A stretch of 64,000 nucleotides of DNA from Mytilinidion resinicola (GCF_010093595.1 NW_022985440.1:1393609-1457608); one strand, 5' to 3'. Positions 53,733-64,000 are shown, counted from the first letter of the stretch. Translations and numbers: made by a program. Notes: generated from the sequence alone by a model not told the origin.

Positions 53733-54773
53733 TCAATCACCCTCGCCGAAGTCACTGTGCCCAGTCGCAGTAGCATGCTTGACCGCCTCTTTTTCACCCT
53801 TCCCTCTCCATCCGCACAGGTTGCATTTGATTGAGAACTTCTGGGTATTTGTATAGTATCCTCCTTTTTGGAGCTTCCGGCAGAGCTCCACTGCAGCTTC
53901 CAAGATCTCATCTGCATCAGCGTCGAAGACCTTCTGGTCTAGTTCGGCGCCCAAGTCTGCATGCGTATGCGGAGGATCCGATGGACTGATTGCTATCGTA
54001 TCGTAGTGGACCCCGGAGTACACCACAATACACCTCCTCGGTTGCCCCTCGTTGAATCGATAAACATGCAAATTCTCAACGTCGATACTGCAGATCTCCA
54101 CCCCGAGCTGCTCCGAAAGGATGGTAAGTTCGATTGATCCACCCCACGAAGACTCCATCTGTATCCACTTGCAGTACTCGTCGGGTGTTTGCTCGAGTGT
54201 GACAGCGTTGTACTTTTCCGGGTCACTCTGGATAGCCTGCGCAACTACTGACCGCAGCTCCGTCATAGCATCCAGTTCATCGCTCAGCACTGCGCTTGAG
54301 ATGGCCCGGAACAGACAGCTGTTGTCATCCGGCATGACGCGGAGCACGACAGTGGCGCCGTGGGAGGACAGTGGTATTTCCGGTGGATCTTCGAGTGCCG
54401 CATTCTTCCGCCGCTTCAAGGATAACGGCCCCATCTGGTTCTTCGGTTTCGATTTTGTAGGTATGGGGGGAGGAGTGAGGGTGTTCGATGTGCTTTGGGA
54501 GGACGGCTCTGATGTGGAAGCCTGCGCCAACCCTTCGCTTTCTCGTGCCAACACTATTAGTTGCTCGCCGTTGAGTTCGAGATCAGTCTCTTTAAGGAGA
54601 GTCGGAAGACCATAGAGTGAGGGATCGAGAGACTGTGGCGGGAACCCCCATTTAAGGTCAAACTCTGGGAGACTGGAAGCTTCTGATATGCTGGTGAGCA
54701 GATCGGAGACAGTGGCGTCATCTGAGAGTGTGATTGTAGAGACGCCCGAAGGCGCTCGTATCCTTAAGCGCAT
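53733..54773 (-). CDS. OTU1: OTU1/YOD1-type deubiquitinase
   Basis: Single exon, 346 aa. Residues 1-80 are the ubiquitin-like UBX-type domain (Met-Arg-Leu-Arg-Ile-Arg-Ala-Pro-Ser-Gly) that binds p97/Cdc48. The OTU catalytic domain begins ~residue 145 with Pro-Asp-Asp-Asn-Ser-Cys-Leu-Phe-Arg-Ala, giving the nucleophile Cys near residue 152. It ends with Tyr-Ser-Gly-Val-His-Tyr-Asp, the catalytic His near 254. The C-terminal C2H2 finger reads Cys-Asn-Leu-Cys-Gly-Trp...His-Ala-Thr-Ala-Thr-Gly-His. All three parts and the active-site residues are intact. The enzyme trims ubiquitin chains from Cdc48 clients, for example in ER-associated degradation. It is divergent with RSC1/2. Confidence 0.95.
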   Translation of the reverse strand: MRLRIRAPSGVSTITLSDDATVSDLLTSISEASSLPEFDLKWGFPPQSLDPSLYGLPTLLKETDLELNGEQLIVLARESEGLAQASTSEPSSQSTSNTLTPPPIPTKSKPKNQMGPLSLKRRKNAALEDPPEIPLSSHGATVVLRVMPDDNSCLFRAISSAVLSDELDAMTELRSVVAQAIQSDPEKYNAVTLEQTPDEYCKWIQMESSWGGSIELTILSEQLGVEICSIDVENLHVYRFNEGQPRRCIVVYSGVHYDTIAISPSDPPHTHADLGAELDQKVFDADADEILEAAVELCRKLQKGGYYTNTQKFSIKCNLCGWRGKGEKEAVKHATATGHSDFGEGD

Positions 54774-55485
54774 GGTTGATCGTGCCAGAGGTAGGCCGAG
54801 TCGATTCTAGAGGTGAGGCTCTCCAGCAAACCGGTCGTGGTAATCCTCGGTTCCTTCTGAGGCTGCTTCGCTGGCTGTGGTCGTGCAGCACAAACACGCG
54901 GGTTGAAATGGACGAAAGCGTTGTCGGGCAGTGAGATTGTGGGGTCCACGTATGGTGAGCTGTTGTCCAGGTTGTACGAGTTTTATAAGCTGAAACGAAG
55001 TGAGGAGGCGAAGGAGGAGTTCCGGGCGACAAGACGGTGAATGTACATGACCCTGCCGAATGATAGACCCTCCCATAGGGCTGTCAGCACGTGCACTTCC
55101 GCGTCGGCTTGGCGGTAACAAAAAGTGTGGAGCCATGGTACCCACCGCTAGGACAACGGCGCGGAGAACGTGATTCTCCAAAACTTCTTCAAAATTACGA
55201 TTAGACCAGGCGAATCCCGTCTCGGCGTCAAATCCGTGATACAGGTTGTGGATGTGGAGTTATATGCAAAAAGGTAACGGAACCTCGAAAACACCTGAGC
55301 TCCTTTGCCTGCCAAGAGTTGCCGGAAGTGGATACAGCACTAGTCCCATAGAGGGCTAGCGGAAGATCAATGCTTGGCGCGTTCCCAGCTTCGTTTCCCG
55401 GGTCGTCGCAAGCCAACGCCCAACGCCGCAGTCGCTTTGCTACTCGCGGGGTATAAGTACTAATTCGGGGGCATTCAGAGCAGAC
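54774..55485. promoter_or_regulatory. Divergent promoter, OTU1 / RSC1
   Basis: 712 bp between outward-facing genes. A TATA-like TATAAG occurs at 55452, about 34 bp upstream of the RSC1 start codon. No RNA gene is seen. Confidence 0.45.
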
Positions 55486-58357
55486 ATGGCAGCCAAGCGC
55501 GCCGAGAGCGACACACCGATTCCGTCGACGGAGACCAACCAGGTCGATGGCGGATCCTCGATCGTTACCGAAGACGAGTGGAAGGGGATGTCGACCGTGA
55601 TGAACGCCATATATGGGCATCGCATGGAAGAGTACGTTCGGATAATATATCCTAGTTTGGTGGGGAAGAGAGGGGCTGTTGGGCGCATGAGCTAACATAC
55701 ATACGCAGTGGCTACGACCCTTCCAAAATCTTCCAGCGCAAAGTGAACAAACGAGCGGTGCCGGACTATTACGATGTGATCAAAGAACCGATGGCGCTTA
55801 GCATCATCAAGCAGAAGATTGGCGCGAAGGAATACAAGAGCTTTCAAGATTTTGTGAGGGACTGCGCTCTCGTTCCCTACAACGCCCAGGTCTACAATCT
55901 GGCCAACTCCCAGGCCTATCAAGATGCTCTAGAAGTTAAGGGTGTGCTGGAATCGGAACTCAAGAAGCTTGTTGACGAGAAGGTCATCACCGAGGAGGTT
56001 GGGACGCTCCCATACATCGGCGAGATTCCCGACCCGGACCAGGCCGTGGCAGAAGAAGACGAGGAAGAGGATGAGGAGGACGATGAGGAGGACGACGAAG
56101 ACGGTGAAGGCGAGGGCGAGGGAGAAGACTCTGAAGACGATGGAAAGCGGAAGAGAAAGCGGGGTGTGCGGTCAACTGCAGCAATCGCGAAGCGGGAAGG
56201 AGGCGCAAAGGCTAAGGAAGACCCGGCGGCGAAGGCAAACGATCCTGAGTCGAGGAAGAAACGAGGCCGCCCCCCGCGCGTTGATACCCCTATGGAAGCC
56301 CGCATCAAGGCGATCATGAAGGGTATTAGGAAGCCCAGGAACTCACTAAACAAGCTCATGGTCAGCCATTTCGAGCGCGTTCCCGACAAGGCTGCTATGC
56401 CAGAGTATCACCAGGAGATCAAGACCCCGATGGCCATGGACCTCTTGAAGCGCAAGCTCAAGCGGAAGAAGTACAACTCTGTGGACCAGTTCATGCAAGA
56501 CGTGGAATTGATGTTCGAAAATGCGAAACAATACAACGAGGACGATAGCCAAGTCTACAAAGATGCTGTTCACCTACAGAAGGAGGCCCGTGTTATTGCT
56601 CAGCAAGAAAAGGAGAAACCAGATAATGAGTACGTCATGGAGGAGGGTCGTCTGCCTATGCCCAACGGCATCCTACACAATGGCGAGCTATGGAAAGTTG
56701 GTAAGCAGATCATCATGCGACCCATAGTGGTGATATATTCTGACGTTTCTAGGTGACTGGATTCACATCCAAAACGCTAACGATCTTACCAAACCGATCG
56801 TCGCCCAAATCTATCGAACCTGGCAAGATGCTGAAGGCGGCAAGTGGGTCAACGCGTGTTGGTACTATCGCCCCGAGCAGACAATCCATCGATTTGATCG
56901 CCATTTCCTCGAGAACGAAGTAGTGAAGACGGGCCAGTATCGCGACCATCCGATCGATGAAGTGGTAGACCGATGCTTCGTTATGTTTTTCACCAGATAC
57001 AACAAAGGCCGACCTCGTGACTTCCCGGCCGACAAGGAGATCTATGTCTGCGAAGCTCGCTACAACGAGGAGAAGCACAAACTAAACAAGATCAAGACCT
57101 GGGCTAGCTGTCTACCCGACGAGGTCCGCGACAAAGACTATGTTATGGACTTGTTCGACGCTCCCCGCAAGCTCAAGAAGGTGCCCAGCCCGATCGCGTA
57201 CTTGCTCAAAGACGATCAGAAGGAGACCGATGATCTCCCAAAACCCGAGTGGGGCGCAGAGAACGCACCGCCGAAGATTGGAGCCGTTCATAGGCGGCCC
57301 CGTGATCCAAAGGTGAGTCTTTCACTTGCTTCTCACCCCGTTTGCACCCCGTTTGCAACGCTAACGGCTCAAATAGGAGTCCCCACCACCAGAGCCGACT
57401 CCGACGCCTCCTCCGCAACCTCCGCCACCTCCGCCACGACAAATATCAAGCATTCCGCCTCCAGCTACCAACGGCTACAGCAACGAATCGCGGATGGACT
57501 ACGCCATGGGGCAGCCTTCGGGACAAACCCCCATCCCTGCGCCAACCCCCCAACCCCAACACATTCAGCCCAGCTACACGCCGCAGCAAACGCAGCAGTA
57601 TAATCAGCACTCCGCCTCACCTGTGCCTCCAATGCAGCATATGCCGGCCTCCCAACCATCGAGCTTTGCGGCAATCACCCCACACCTACCTTTCGCAACC
57701 CCTCAGCCGACCCATCACATGGCGCAGTACGCGACGCCTCAGACACAGAGCCTATATCAACAGAACCCAGTCAGAGCGCCGCCACTCGGCTATAAGACCC
57801 CGCAGCCCGTCGAGGTCTACCACCTGAATGACCACGCTAATGCGAACATCCCCCTGGAAATCCGTCAACAATTCCACTGCGATGAACAAGGCCACGTTCT
57901 GTTCTTCACAGCGCCTCCGATTGACCCTCAGACTCCGCCAAAGGAGGGCGCAGCCCTGGGCCACTCCGCTAGGTATCTCGCCGCGAAGAAGAAACGAGAG
58001 GCTTTGCTGGCTGCTAGGCGCAAGGCGGAGGAGGCTGAGCGCCCTGAAAAGGACCGTTTGGCAAAGCGCAAGAGAGAAGAAGATGATCAGAAGTTCCAGA
58101 AAGCGGTTGGAGATTTGCGCGTCAAGGCAATGAAATTCCTTGAGAATCAGCTAGCAGAGGCTACGGCGAAGGAATACCAGGTCCTCTTCAATGGCGATGT
58201 TGAGAGTGGAGTTGAGGCGACCGTGGACAGGCTGGCCGAGATGCAGCAGACCCAGGCGGAGCGGAACAAGGCGATGGCAGAGCGGAAGGCCAAGGATGAA
58301 GCTTCTGCCAACGTCCCAATTCGTGGCCTGAACGTCACTCTGGACGAGAGCACTTGA
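55486..58357 (+). CDS. RSC1: RSC chromatin-remodelling subunit Rsc1/Rsc2
   Basis: Four exons (55486-55631, 55709-56700, 56753-57312, 57377-58357) with introns of 77, 52 and 64 nt, all in phase, give 892 aa. Bromodomain 1 lies at ~residues 30-125 (Pro-Asp-Tyr-Tyr-Asp-Val-Ile-Lys-Glu-Pro-Met; Asn-Ala-Gln-Val-Tyr-Asn). An acidic Asp/Glu run (~165-190) and an AT-hook-like Arg-Gly-Arg-Pro-Pro-Arg follow. Bromodomain 2 is at ~260-340 (Met-Pro-Glu-Tyr-His-Gln-Glu-Ile-Lys-Thr-Pro-Met; Asn-Ala-Lys-Gln-Tyr-Asn). The BAH domain begins exactly at exon 3 (Gly-Asp-Trp-Ile-His-Ile; Trp-Tyr-Tyr-Arg-Pro-Glu-Gln-Thr). A Pro/Gln-rich region and a coiled-coil tail close the protein. This order is that of yeast Rsc1/Rsc2, which bind acetylated nucleosomes for RSC. 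Confidence 0.95.
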
Positions 58358-59045
58358 GGGTGGTGAAGCAAGGGCTGTAGAGCGTGGACTGTACTTTTAG
58401 GTTTGCATGTTTCGGAGCAGGCGGGTCTTGGAGTTGACTTCTGGCTGGTACGGAGTCTCAAAGGGTTTCACTGCTTGTATTGAGGTTCTCGCCCGAGTTG
58501 GCTTCTCATAGAGACTAATTGGTAGCCATGAGATAGCTCCAATAATTGTTCTGATCAGATTCTATATGTTGGCTCAACTAAAATGAATCTGGGTTACGTT
58601 GTGACACTTCATAGTGTGTCTCGTCATAGTATCTGCACACCTTTCTGCTACCGCTTATGGTGGCTCATGTTTTTTTCAGAGTTCGGAATCAGATGGAAGC
58701 TCTACTTTTTGAATATCTGGTAAACTCGTTAGGACACCTCACGCGGTGGCAGAGGAGTGTAAATGGATTAGAACTGTGATCCGTTACCCTAGATTCCTGA
58801 AAATACTATGAGGCTCTATAAGTGTTGCTAGAGAATTGTGCGGATATCTATGACCACGTACTGTACAGGAATGTGAGCCATTCAATCAGTAGTTAGCAAT
58901 ATGCTGGCACCGTTTGATGTCTCGATAACCGTGACCCCTGCGATTATCGACCAATCACAGACCACACATTTTTTCAGGCCGAAAGCCATGACCTATCTTC
59001 GCAGCTATCCCCAAGCATCAATCCATCCTTTTGATCACCAGCAAC
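58358..59045. other. Intergenic, no supported gene
   Basis: 688 bp between RSC1 and RSA3, both on the plus strand. No ORF, RNA gene or repeat is seen. Confidence 0.45.
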
Positions 59046-59794
59046 ATGCCAGCCGCTTCAGCTAACAGCGGCAAACCCTCACGTGTGAGGCGGAGGAAGA
59101 AACGGACAGAAGGTAAATCTCATCCTGAATAGAAGACTTTTTCACTTCCTCAACCCTTTTCATATCGACTCCAAGTACCAAGCTCAAGCTGAACAGTTTC
59201 CTCGTCTGAATCCTCCTCGTCGTCAGATTCGGAGAGTAGTAGTGAGTCAGAGAAAGATGTGAAGGCTGCCAAGGTATGTCTTTGCACCTTAAAAGATGGC
59301 GGGAGTGGGTTTTCCGGTTCTAACGTGGCGGAAGGCTCAGCCGACGAAGGACGTTAAGAAGAAGAACCCGCGAAAAATACAGAAGAGGGAGTCGCCCGAA
59401 TCTTCAAAGGACTCTGAAGACTCAGAGGAAGTCGATGATGCTGTATTTGCCCCTTCTTTTACGGCTGTTCTGTACAAACAAGATTCTGTTACATCCCATT
59501 TCTACCCGTAAATTCTTCAATCCACCAGCATCCCAGACATACCATTTCTTTCCCAATTCTGTATCATCCTAACACCTCCCGCAGCCGCCACCACAGCCCC
59601 AAGAACCAAGCGAAGATTTCAAATCCTTCTACCTCCGCAGAGTGACCACCGAGCTCGCGGATGACCTCGACAAAGTGCGTCAGGCCAGCGATTTCCAAGA
59701 CCGGAGCTTGCCTATGCTTGTGCATGCCCTGCAGCAGGGTGAGAGTATCTTCTCGAAGGAGGAGAAGGCGAGGATTCTGGCTGGGAAGAAGTAG
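59046..59794 (+). CDS. RSA3: Ribosome assembly protein 3 (Rsa3)
   Basis: Four short exons (59046-59112, 59197-59273, 59335-59442, 59585-59794) give 153 aa. The N-terminus is basic, followed by Ser/Glu-rich acidic stretches typical of nucleolar proteins. The last exon carries the Rsa3 domain: Phe-Tyr-Leu-Arg-Arg-Val-Thr-Thr-Glu-Leu-Ala-Asp-Asp-Leu-Asp, Arg-Ser-Leu-Pro-Met-Leu-Val-His-Ala-Leu-Gln-Gln-Gly and Ser-Ile-Phe. Rsa3 acts in early 60S ribosomal subunit assembly in the nucleolus. The third donor is weak (GTATTT at 59443) and was chosen because it keeps phase 0 with the last exon. GTTACA further down (59487) would also keep phase, so the end of exon 3 is uncertain; the domain itself is not affected. 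Confidence 0.85.
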
Positions 59795-59890
59795 GCAGTG
59801 TGGTTTTGGGTTTATTGGAGATTTGGTATCATTAGGGCTTCTGTCGGAGTTAATAGGCTGATTTTGCATCTGAAGCAGGGCCTTGAGGAG

Positions 59891-60330
59891 TTGACATTAA
59901 GATCTTGCGCTGAGCAGTACGTCTAGAGGTCCGTCAAAAAGTTTAGCCCCGCTCAAAATCATTCTATGAAGCGTCTAGTTTCGAGTGTGGTGCAATAGGA
60001 TGTCAAAAACGATATAGGCACCTTGTAGTCTGATTTAGCTCGTTCAACGCTTGACATTAAAAGTATTTTTGAGTGATATCTGCTGAGGTCCATCAGGGGC
60101 GCATCAAGTACTCAAAAACTTCATACGCAGACGGCTAATCTAGAGCTTAGTGCAAGAGAGTGGTAACCAAAGATACAAAGTACCCAAGGTCCGATTCAGC
60201 TCGTTAAAGCCGTTGCATCTAAAGCTCGATCTCAGTAGTACCTGCAGAGGTCCGTCAAGCTACCAATCACGTATTCAAAGACATGATTCGAGGCGTGTGA
60301 TTTGAGATCTCGTAGAAAATTGGGTTGAAA
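59891..60330. repeat. Three diverged copies of a ~160-bp tandem repeat
   Basis: Copies begin TTGACATTAA at 59891, TTGACATTAA at 60051 and TTGCATCTAA at 60213, a spacing of 160 and 162 bp. Each copy then has GAGGTCC(G/A)TCA about 35-40 bp in. Copies 1 and 2 also share a CTAGTTTCGAG/CTAATCTAGAG region and a GATTTAGCTCGTT/GATTCAGCTCGTT block just before the next copy starts. Identity is moderate, so the array is old. It lies between RSA3 and the truncated end of the minus-strand SKI3 piece, about 150 bp from the inferred inversion breakpoint. The remaining flank (59795-59890, 60331-60483) shows no gene. Confidence 0.7.
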
Positions 60331-60483
60331 ATAGTATCGCTTCTGGTCCACAATGTTAGAGCTACGAAACGCCGTGTGCTGAGCCAAAACGTGCAACTAT
60401 TATGCATGAATATCGTAACGTCGTCACGGTCGTTCAGAACGATAAAATCACCTCAGGGGAGCCTCAACTGGTTCTCAGAGCCC

Positions 60484-61435
60484 TCAACCATCCTTCCATT
60501 CAAACTCGATTCGCCATGCCAACAAGAACGGATGCTTGATGATGACCATGTCATGCGCTAGTTTCATGACCTGCTCCCTTTTGTCCTTCTTCTCCTGCAT
60601 GGGCAACACGACAAGCAGGTCATAAGCACGTTGGAGTAGCTTCTCTTCATACCCCCTCCTCGTCTCATCATCATTCGTCCAGTCGATGATGTTCTGGTAT
60701 AACGCCTCTAACTCGCTCTTCTGGTAGACCTCCCGCCTCGTCTCTGAGGTCACCTCTGCGATCCTCGCCCCGAGCCGTGTCTTGCGCTCGCCAATCAGCC
60801 GGTTTATTAGCTCCGATTCCGACGTCTCCGTGATCTCAGCCAGGCGCGTGTATGTGAGGGACGGGTGCGGCAGGCGGCCTTCGAGGAACGAATAGACGGG
60901 GCTGGTGGGAAGCTGCGTCGCAAGCGCTTTGGCGTATTGGGCCTTGGTGCCGTGCTTACAGGCGAAGTCGACGAGCTTGTCGATGCTACTCTGGGCACGG
61001 TGTGCGTCTTCTCTGCAACCTGTTAGATCTTTTCTCGGCTACAGTCTACACTGTGGGCCATGCACGTACGCAGCGGCGTAGATCTCAGCCAGGCGAAGCC
61101 CCACGGGTATGTATTCGTCCACTCCAGCGGGACCCTGGCTCTCTAACACGCCCTCCAATCCCCTCCATGCTTGAAGGTCGTCGGGTTTGATCTGTGTCGC
61201 GGTCTCGTAGGCTTTTGCGGCTTCTTGCGTTTTGCCAGACTTGTCGAGAGCACGGCCTAGGAACAGCTTCCTGAGTTGCTGTTAGATCTAGATGGTCAGG
61301 TGGAACTAGTCGAGCTTACGCGAAGTAGTTCTGCGCGTCCAGATTGAGGACCTTGTTGGCTTGGGATATAGCCTCGGGGTAGTTTCCGGCGTCCAGGGCA
61401 GCCTTCGCGGCTTTGAGGCCGGCTTTGGTGGCCAT
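60484..61435 (-). CDS. SKI3: Ski3 N-terminal TPR part (detached by inversion)
   Basis: Three minus-strand exons (61435-61320, 61270-61070, 61012-60484; introns 49 and 57 nt) give 281 aa. The sequence is the N-terminal TPR array of Ski3 (human TTC37): Leu-Lys-Ala-Ala-Lys-Ala-Ala-Leu-Asp, Asn-Tyr-Phe-Ala-Lys-Leu-Phe-Leu-Gly-Arg-Ala-Leu-Asp-Lys, and Ala-Trp-Arg-Gly-Leu. The later part has Gly-Arg-Leu-Pro-His-Pro-Ser and Glu-Glu-Lys-Leu-Leu-Gln-Arg-Ala-Tyr-Asp. It ends Glu-Phe-Glu-Trp-Lys-Asp-Gly-stop, where normal Ski3 (about 1,400 aa) simply continues. The continuation lies on the other strand from 61781. Ski3 scaffolds the cytoplasmic Ski complex feeding RNA to the exosome. Frame and splice sites are intact, so the fragment could still be made. 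Confidence 0.88.
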
Positions 61436-61780
61436 GGTGGGGGTTTTCTGGCAATTAGAATGAATCACCGTTTGGGACGTACGGGAGTGAGAGGGTAGGG
61501 CATCTTTACTAGTGAACGAGATAGCTAGAAGCTATAGGCATTAACGACTCATGCGTAGCAAGTGTTAATAGTGAGACGATGGAATGTGAAAGCTCGAAAT
61601 GATTGATGTCAAGGGCGTCGATCTGCCGCTAGCACGAACGAGGTCAAGCGACTTTTCAGCCCTACGTCAAACACCACAACACCCTTCCCTTCGACGCCGC
61701 TTGTGGAATTCTTCTGGCAACACAATCACCTACTCTTTCTCCCTGTCCATGGAAGTACCAGGTAATCATACGCCTTCAGA
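61436..61780. promoter_or_regulatory. Interval between divergent SKI3 halves
   Basis: 345 bp separating the two outward-facing SKI3 pieces. It should contain the original SKI3 promoter (still attached to the N-terminal piece) and, near its right end, whatever now drives the C-terminal piece. No core promoter motif stands out. Confidence 0.5.
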
Positions 61781-64000
61781 ATGACAGATCAAATAGGCCT
61801 CGGCCTAGACGGTGCACAAGATCTTCAAGACTTTGATATTGGCGTCGTCCGCGAATTCATCACTTTCTTCCCTGACAATGGACTTTCCAAGGTCCTGAAG
61901 GGCTATCTGAGTAGCGGCGCCTCTCAATTTCCTCTGAGAGCTACTAGTGCTACTGCAGAAGGAGGTGTCAGCCTCGAGAACGACGAGGAAAACGAGGAGG
62001 ATGTTCCCCTCACTTCGGAAGATTGTTTGGTGCTCATGACGGTTAGTCTGACGCTTTTTCAGAGCGGAACTTCGACTGATGAATTCTAAGGATGGCGTGG
62101 ACGAAGCCAAAGACTCAGTTCTGGCTCACCGTTTGATGAGCGAGTACTATCTGTTCTTGGAAGAGTATGAAAGCGCCGTCGAGACTACCCGTAGGGGACT
62201 GAAACTTGTTGCAATCGAAACCAAGAAGTCGGGCCTCAAATTCCAGAAGATTCTAGATGCGTTCAATAGCACCCTCGCGACAGCATTAATTCACCACCAG
62301 GCCCCAAAAAACCATCCAGAGGCGAGAGATATATTCGAAGAGATCCTTCGTCGAAAGCCACAGTTCACTCCTGCTCTTATAGGACTTGGTCTGATCTTAG
62401 AAGAGGAAGAAGAGTATGCCGAAGCAGTTACGTTTCTTGATAAGGCCTTTGAGAATGACCCGGGCAATGTACGTATCGGTGCGGAAGCGGCTTGGTGTCG
62501 AGCTCTCAACGGAGACTATACTACTGGTCTGAGTGAACTCGAAGAGTTCCTTGAGTATCCCCAGATGGATTTGAAGCTGCCTCGCGCTAGAGAACTCCGA
62601 GCGCAGACATTGTATCGAATCGGAATCTGCCTTTGGGAACTAGACTCTTCTGCCTCTGCTCGCAAGGATCGACAAGGATCATACGCGAGATTTCTTGCCT
62701 CCATAAAGGCCAATCCCAATTTTGCACCTCCATATACCAGTCTCGGAATCTTCTACGAGGACTACAAAAAGGACCGAAAGAGGGCTCGGCAATGTTTCCA
62801 AAAGGCCTTCGAACTCTCCTCTTATGAATTAATCGCAGCCGAACGACTTGCCCGGTCGTTTGCAGATCAAGGAGAGTGGGACATTGTCGAGGTTATTGCG
62901 CAACGGGTGGTCGGCTCTGGAAAAGTTAGGCCGGCGCCTGGTTCTAAGAAGAAGGGCGTGAGTTGGCCGTTTTCTGCTTTGGGTGTTGTTCAGATGAACA
63001 AACAAGAGTACCAGAAAAGCATCATCTCGTTCTTGTCAGCCCTCCGAATCAGTCCAGATGATTACCACTCTTATGTTGGACTAGGAGAGAGCTATCACAA
63101 CTCCGGTCGCTATAACTCAGCTTCGCGAACGTTCAACTATGCGGAAAATCCCACAGATGGAGTTGAGATGAAGAAGTCCGGCGAGAGTTGGTTTACCAAG
63201 TACATGCTAGCGAACGTTCATCGTGAACTGGGAGAGTTTGACGACGCCATTCGAGGGTACGATTTAGTGCTGAAAGAACGACCTAAAGAATTTGGAGTTT
63301 GTATTGCGCTACTTCAGACTTTGGTAGAAAGCGCTTGGAGGAATATTGAGACTGGCTTCTTTGGGGCAGCCGCCGATAGCGCCCTACGAGCAATCGGCGT
63401 CGCTATATCTGTGTCCGAATACAAGCCACAAGCCTTCAACTTATGGAAAGCCGTTGGAGATGCTTCAGCTATATTTTCCTGGGTTCAAGAGCGGCTAAGC
63501 GATATACCTTTGCGGAAGATAGAGAGCCTGCTGAAGGTTGATATCGACAGCAGCATTTATGACCTATTCCATGAGACTGATGGCATTGGATCCGGCCAGC
63601 TTGGTCTCTTGTCTGCAGACGACCAAACAAGCCCTGTTCTCGCTCGATCCCTGCATGCATCAATTCTTTCTCAGAAGCGAGCTATACATAGCTGTGCAAA
63701 CGACATACATGCACAAGCAGTGGCCTGGTATAACCTGGGATGGACGGAACATCGCGCTCATGTTTGCCTCGAACAAAACCAGGATTCTTCTCAAGGAAAG
63801 GCAGGCACCACAATGCTCAGAGCAGCCATGAAATGTTTCAAGCGCGCTATTGAACTTGAGGCAGGAAATTCCGAATTTTGGAACGCTCTTGGTGTCATCA
63901 CGACGCCATTGAATCCCAAAGTAGCTCAGCACTCCTTCGTCCGCAGCCTCCATCTAAACGAGCGCAGCGTGCGCGCATGGACGAACCTAGGGACCCTTTA
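61781..64000 (+). CDS. SKI3: Ski3 central TPR part, lacking the N-terminus; incomplete at right edge
   Basis: The ATG at 61781 starts exon 1 (61781-62041), joined over a 49-nt intron (GTTAGT...TTCTAAG) to an exon from 62091 that stays open to the window end. About ten non-family residues are followed by Leu-Gln-Asp-Phe-Asp-Ile-Gly-Val-Val-Arg-Glu-Phe-Ile, Leu-Ser-Lys-Val-Leu-Lys-Gly-Tyr and, across the splice, His-Arg-Leu-Met-Ser-Glu-Tyr-Tyr. TPR motifs continue (Pro-Ala-Leu-Ile-Gly-Leu-Gly-Leu-Ile-Leu-Glu-Glu; Ala-Arg-Gln-Cys-Phe-Gln-Lys-Ala-Phe-Glu-Leu; Glu-Phe-Trp-Asn-Ala-Leu-Gly-Val). It begins precisely where the minus-strand SKI3 piece ends. About 723 codons are visible without stop or frameshift, so the reading frame is under constraint or was broken recently. 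Confidence 0.9.

Noticed and set aside
1..64000. CRISPR arrays, bacterial operons, ribosome binding sites, rRNA, complete transposons
   Set aside because: None seen; the window is eukaryotic with spliced genes, and no transposase or reverse-transcriptase frame was found.

Overview
The window is nuclear DNA of a filamentous ascomycete (Pezizomycotina; a Dothideomycete or close relative is my guess, not shown by the sequence). Genes are dense and lie on both strands. They carry one to four short GT-AG introns, mostly 42-110 nt, usually with a visible CTAAC/CTGAC-like branch site. The products include fungus-specific families: DASH Duo1, Mcp1, Clr5-domain, a DUF6536-type membrane protein and a Grainyhead/CP2 factor. 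All coding models below were spliced by eye; junctions were accepted when phase, splice sites and family continuity agreed.

Layout. 1-9.8 kb is accessory: a partial acidic protein, a 60-bp tandem duplication, a Clr5-domain gene, an UNC93-like transporter, a DUF6536-type membrane protein and a decayed F-box gene. 10-23 kb is mixed: an inverted-repeat element, an extended SDR reductase, a second F-box relic, a two-TM membrane protein, a ZNF804/GPATCH8-type zinc finger protein, MCP1, two hypotheticals and a membrane-protein gene broken by two stops. 22.8-34.3 kb is a core housekeeping block: DUO1, a conserved unknown protein, RNase H2 subunit B, MCM10, a tubulin-tyrosine-ligase-like protein and galactokinase. 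35-37 kb holds a protein kinase that appears to be spliced in frame to an RBR-like zinc region. 37-48.4 kb is gene-poor and holds only the CP2/Grainyhead factor, with 5.7 kb and 2.9 kb of GC-rich non-coding DNA on either side. 48.4-54.8 kb has a coiled-coil protein, a 51-residue secreted peptide and the OTU1 deubiquitinase. 55.4-59.8 kb has RSC1/2 (two bromodomains plus BAH) and RSA3.

The most striking feature is at 60.4-64 kb. The Ski3 TPR protein is in two pieces on opposite strands. The N-terminal part (281 aa, minus strand) stops exactly where the plus-strand piece resumes the family sequence, and the two are transcribed divergently from a 345-bp interval. This looks like an inversion of about 1.3 kb that split one Ski-complex scaffold gene in two; an assembly error must be excluded. 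Diverged copies of a ~160-bp tandem repeat lie just beside the left breakpoint.

Several accessory genes carry in-frame stops of the CAA/CAG/CGA to TAA/TAG/TGA type, compatible with mild repeat-induced point mutation or ordinary decay.
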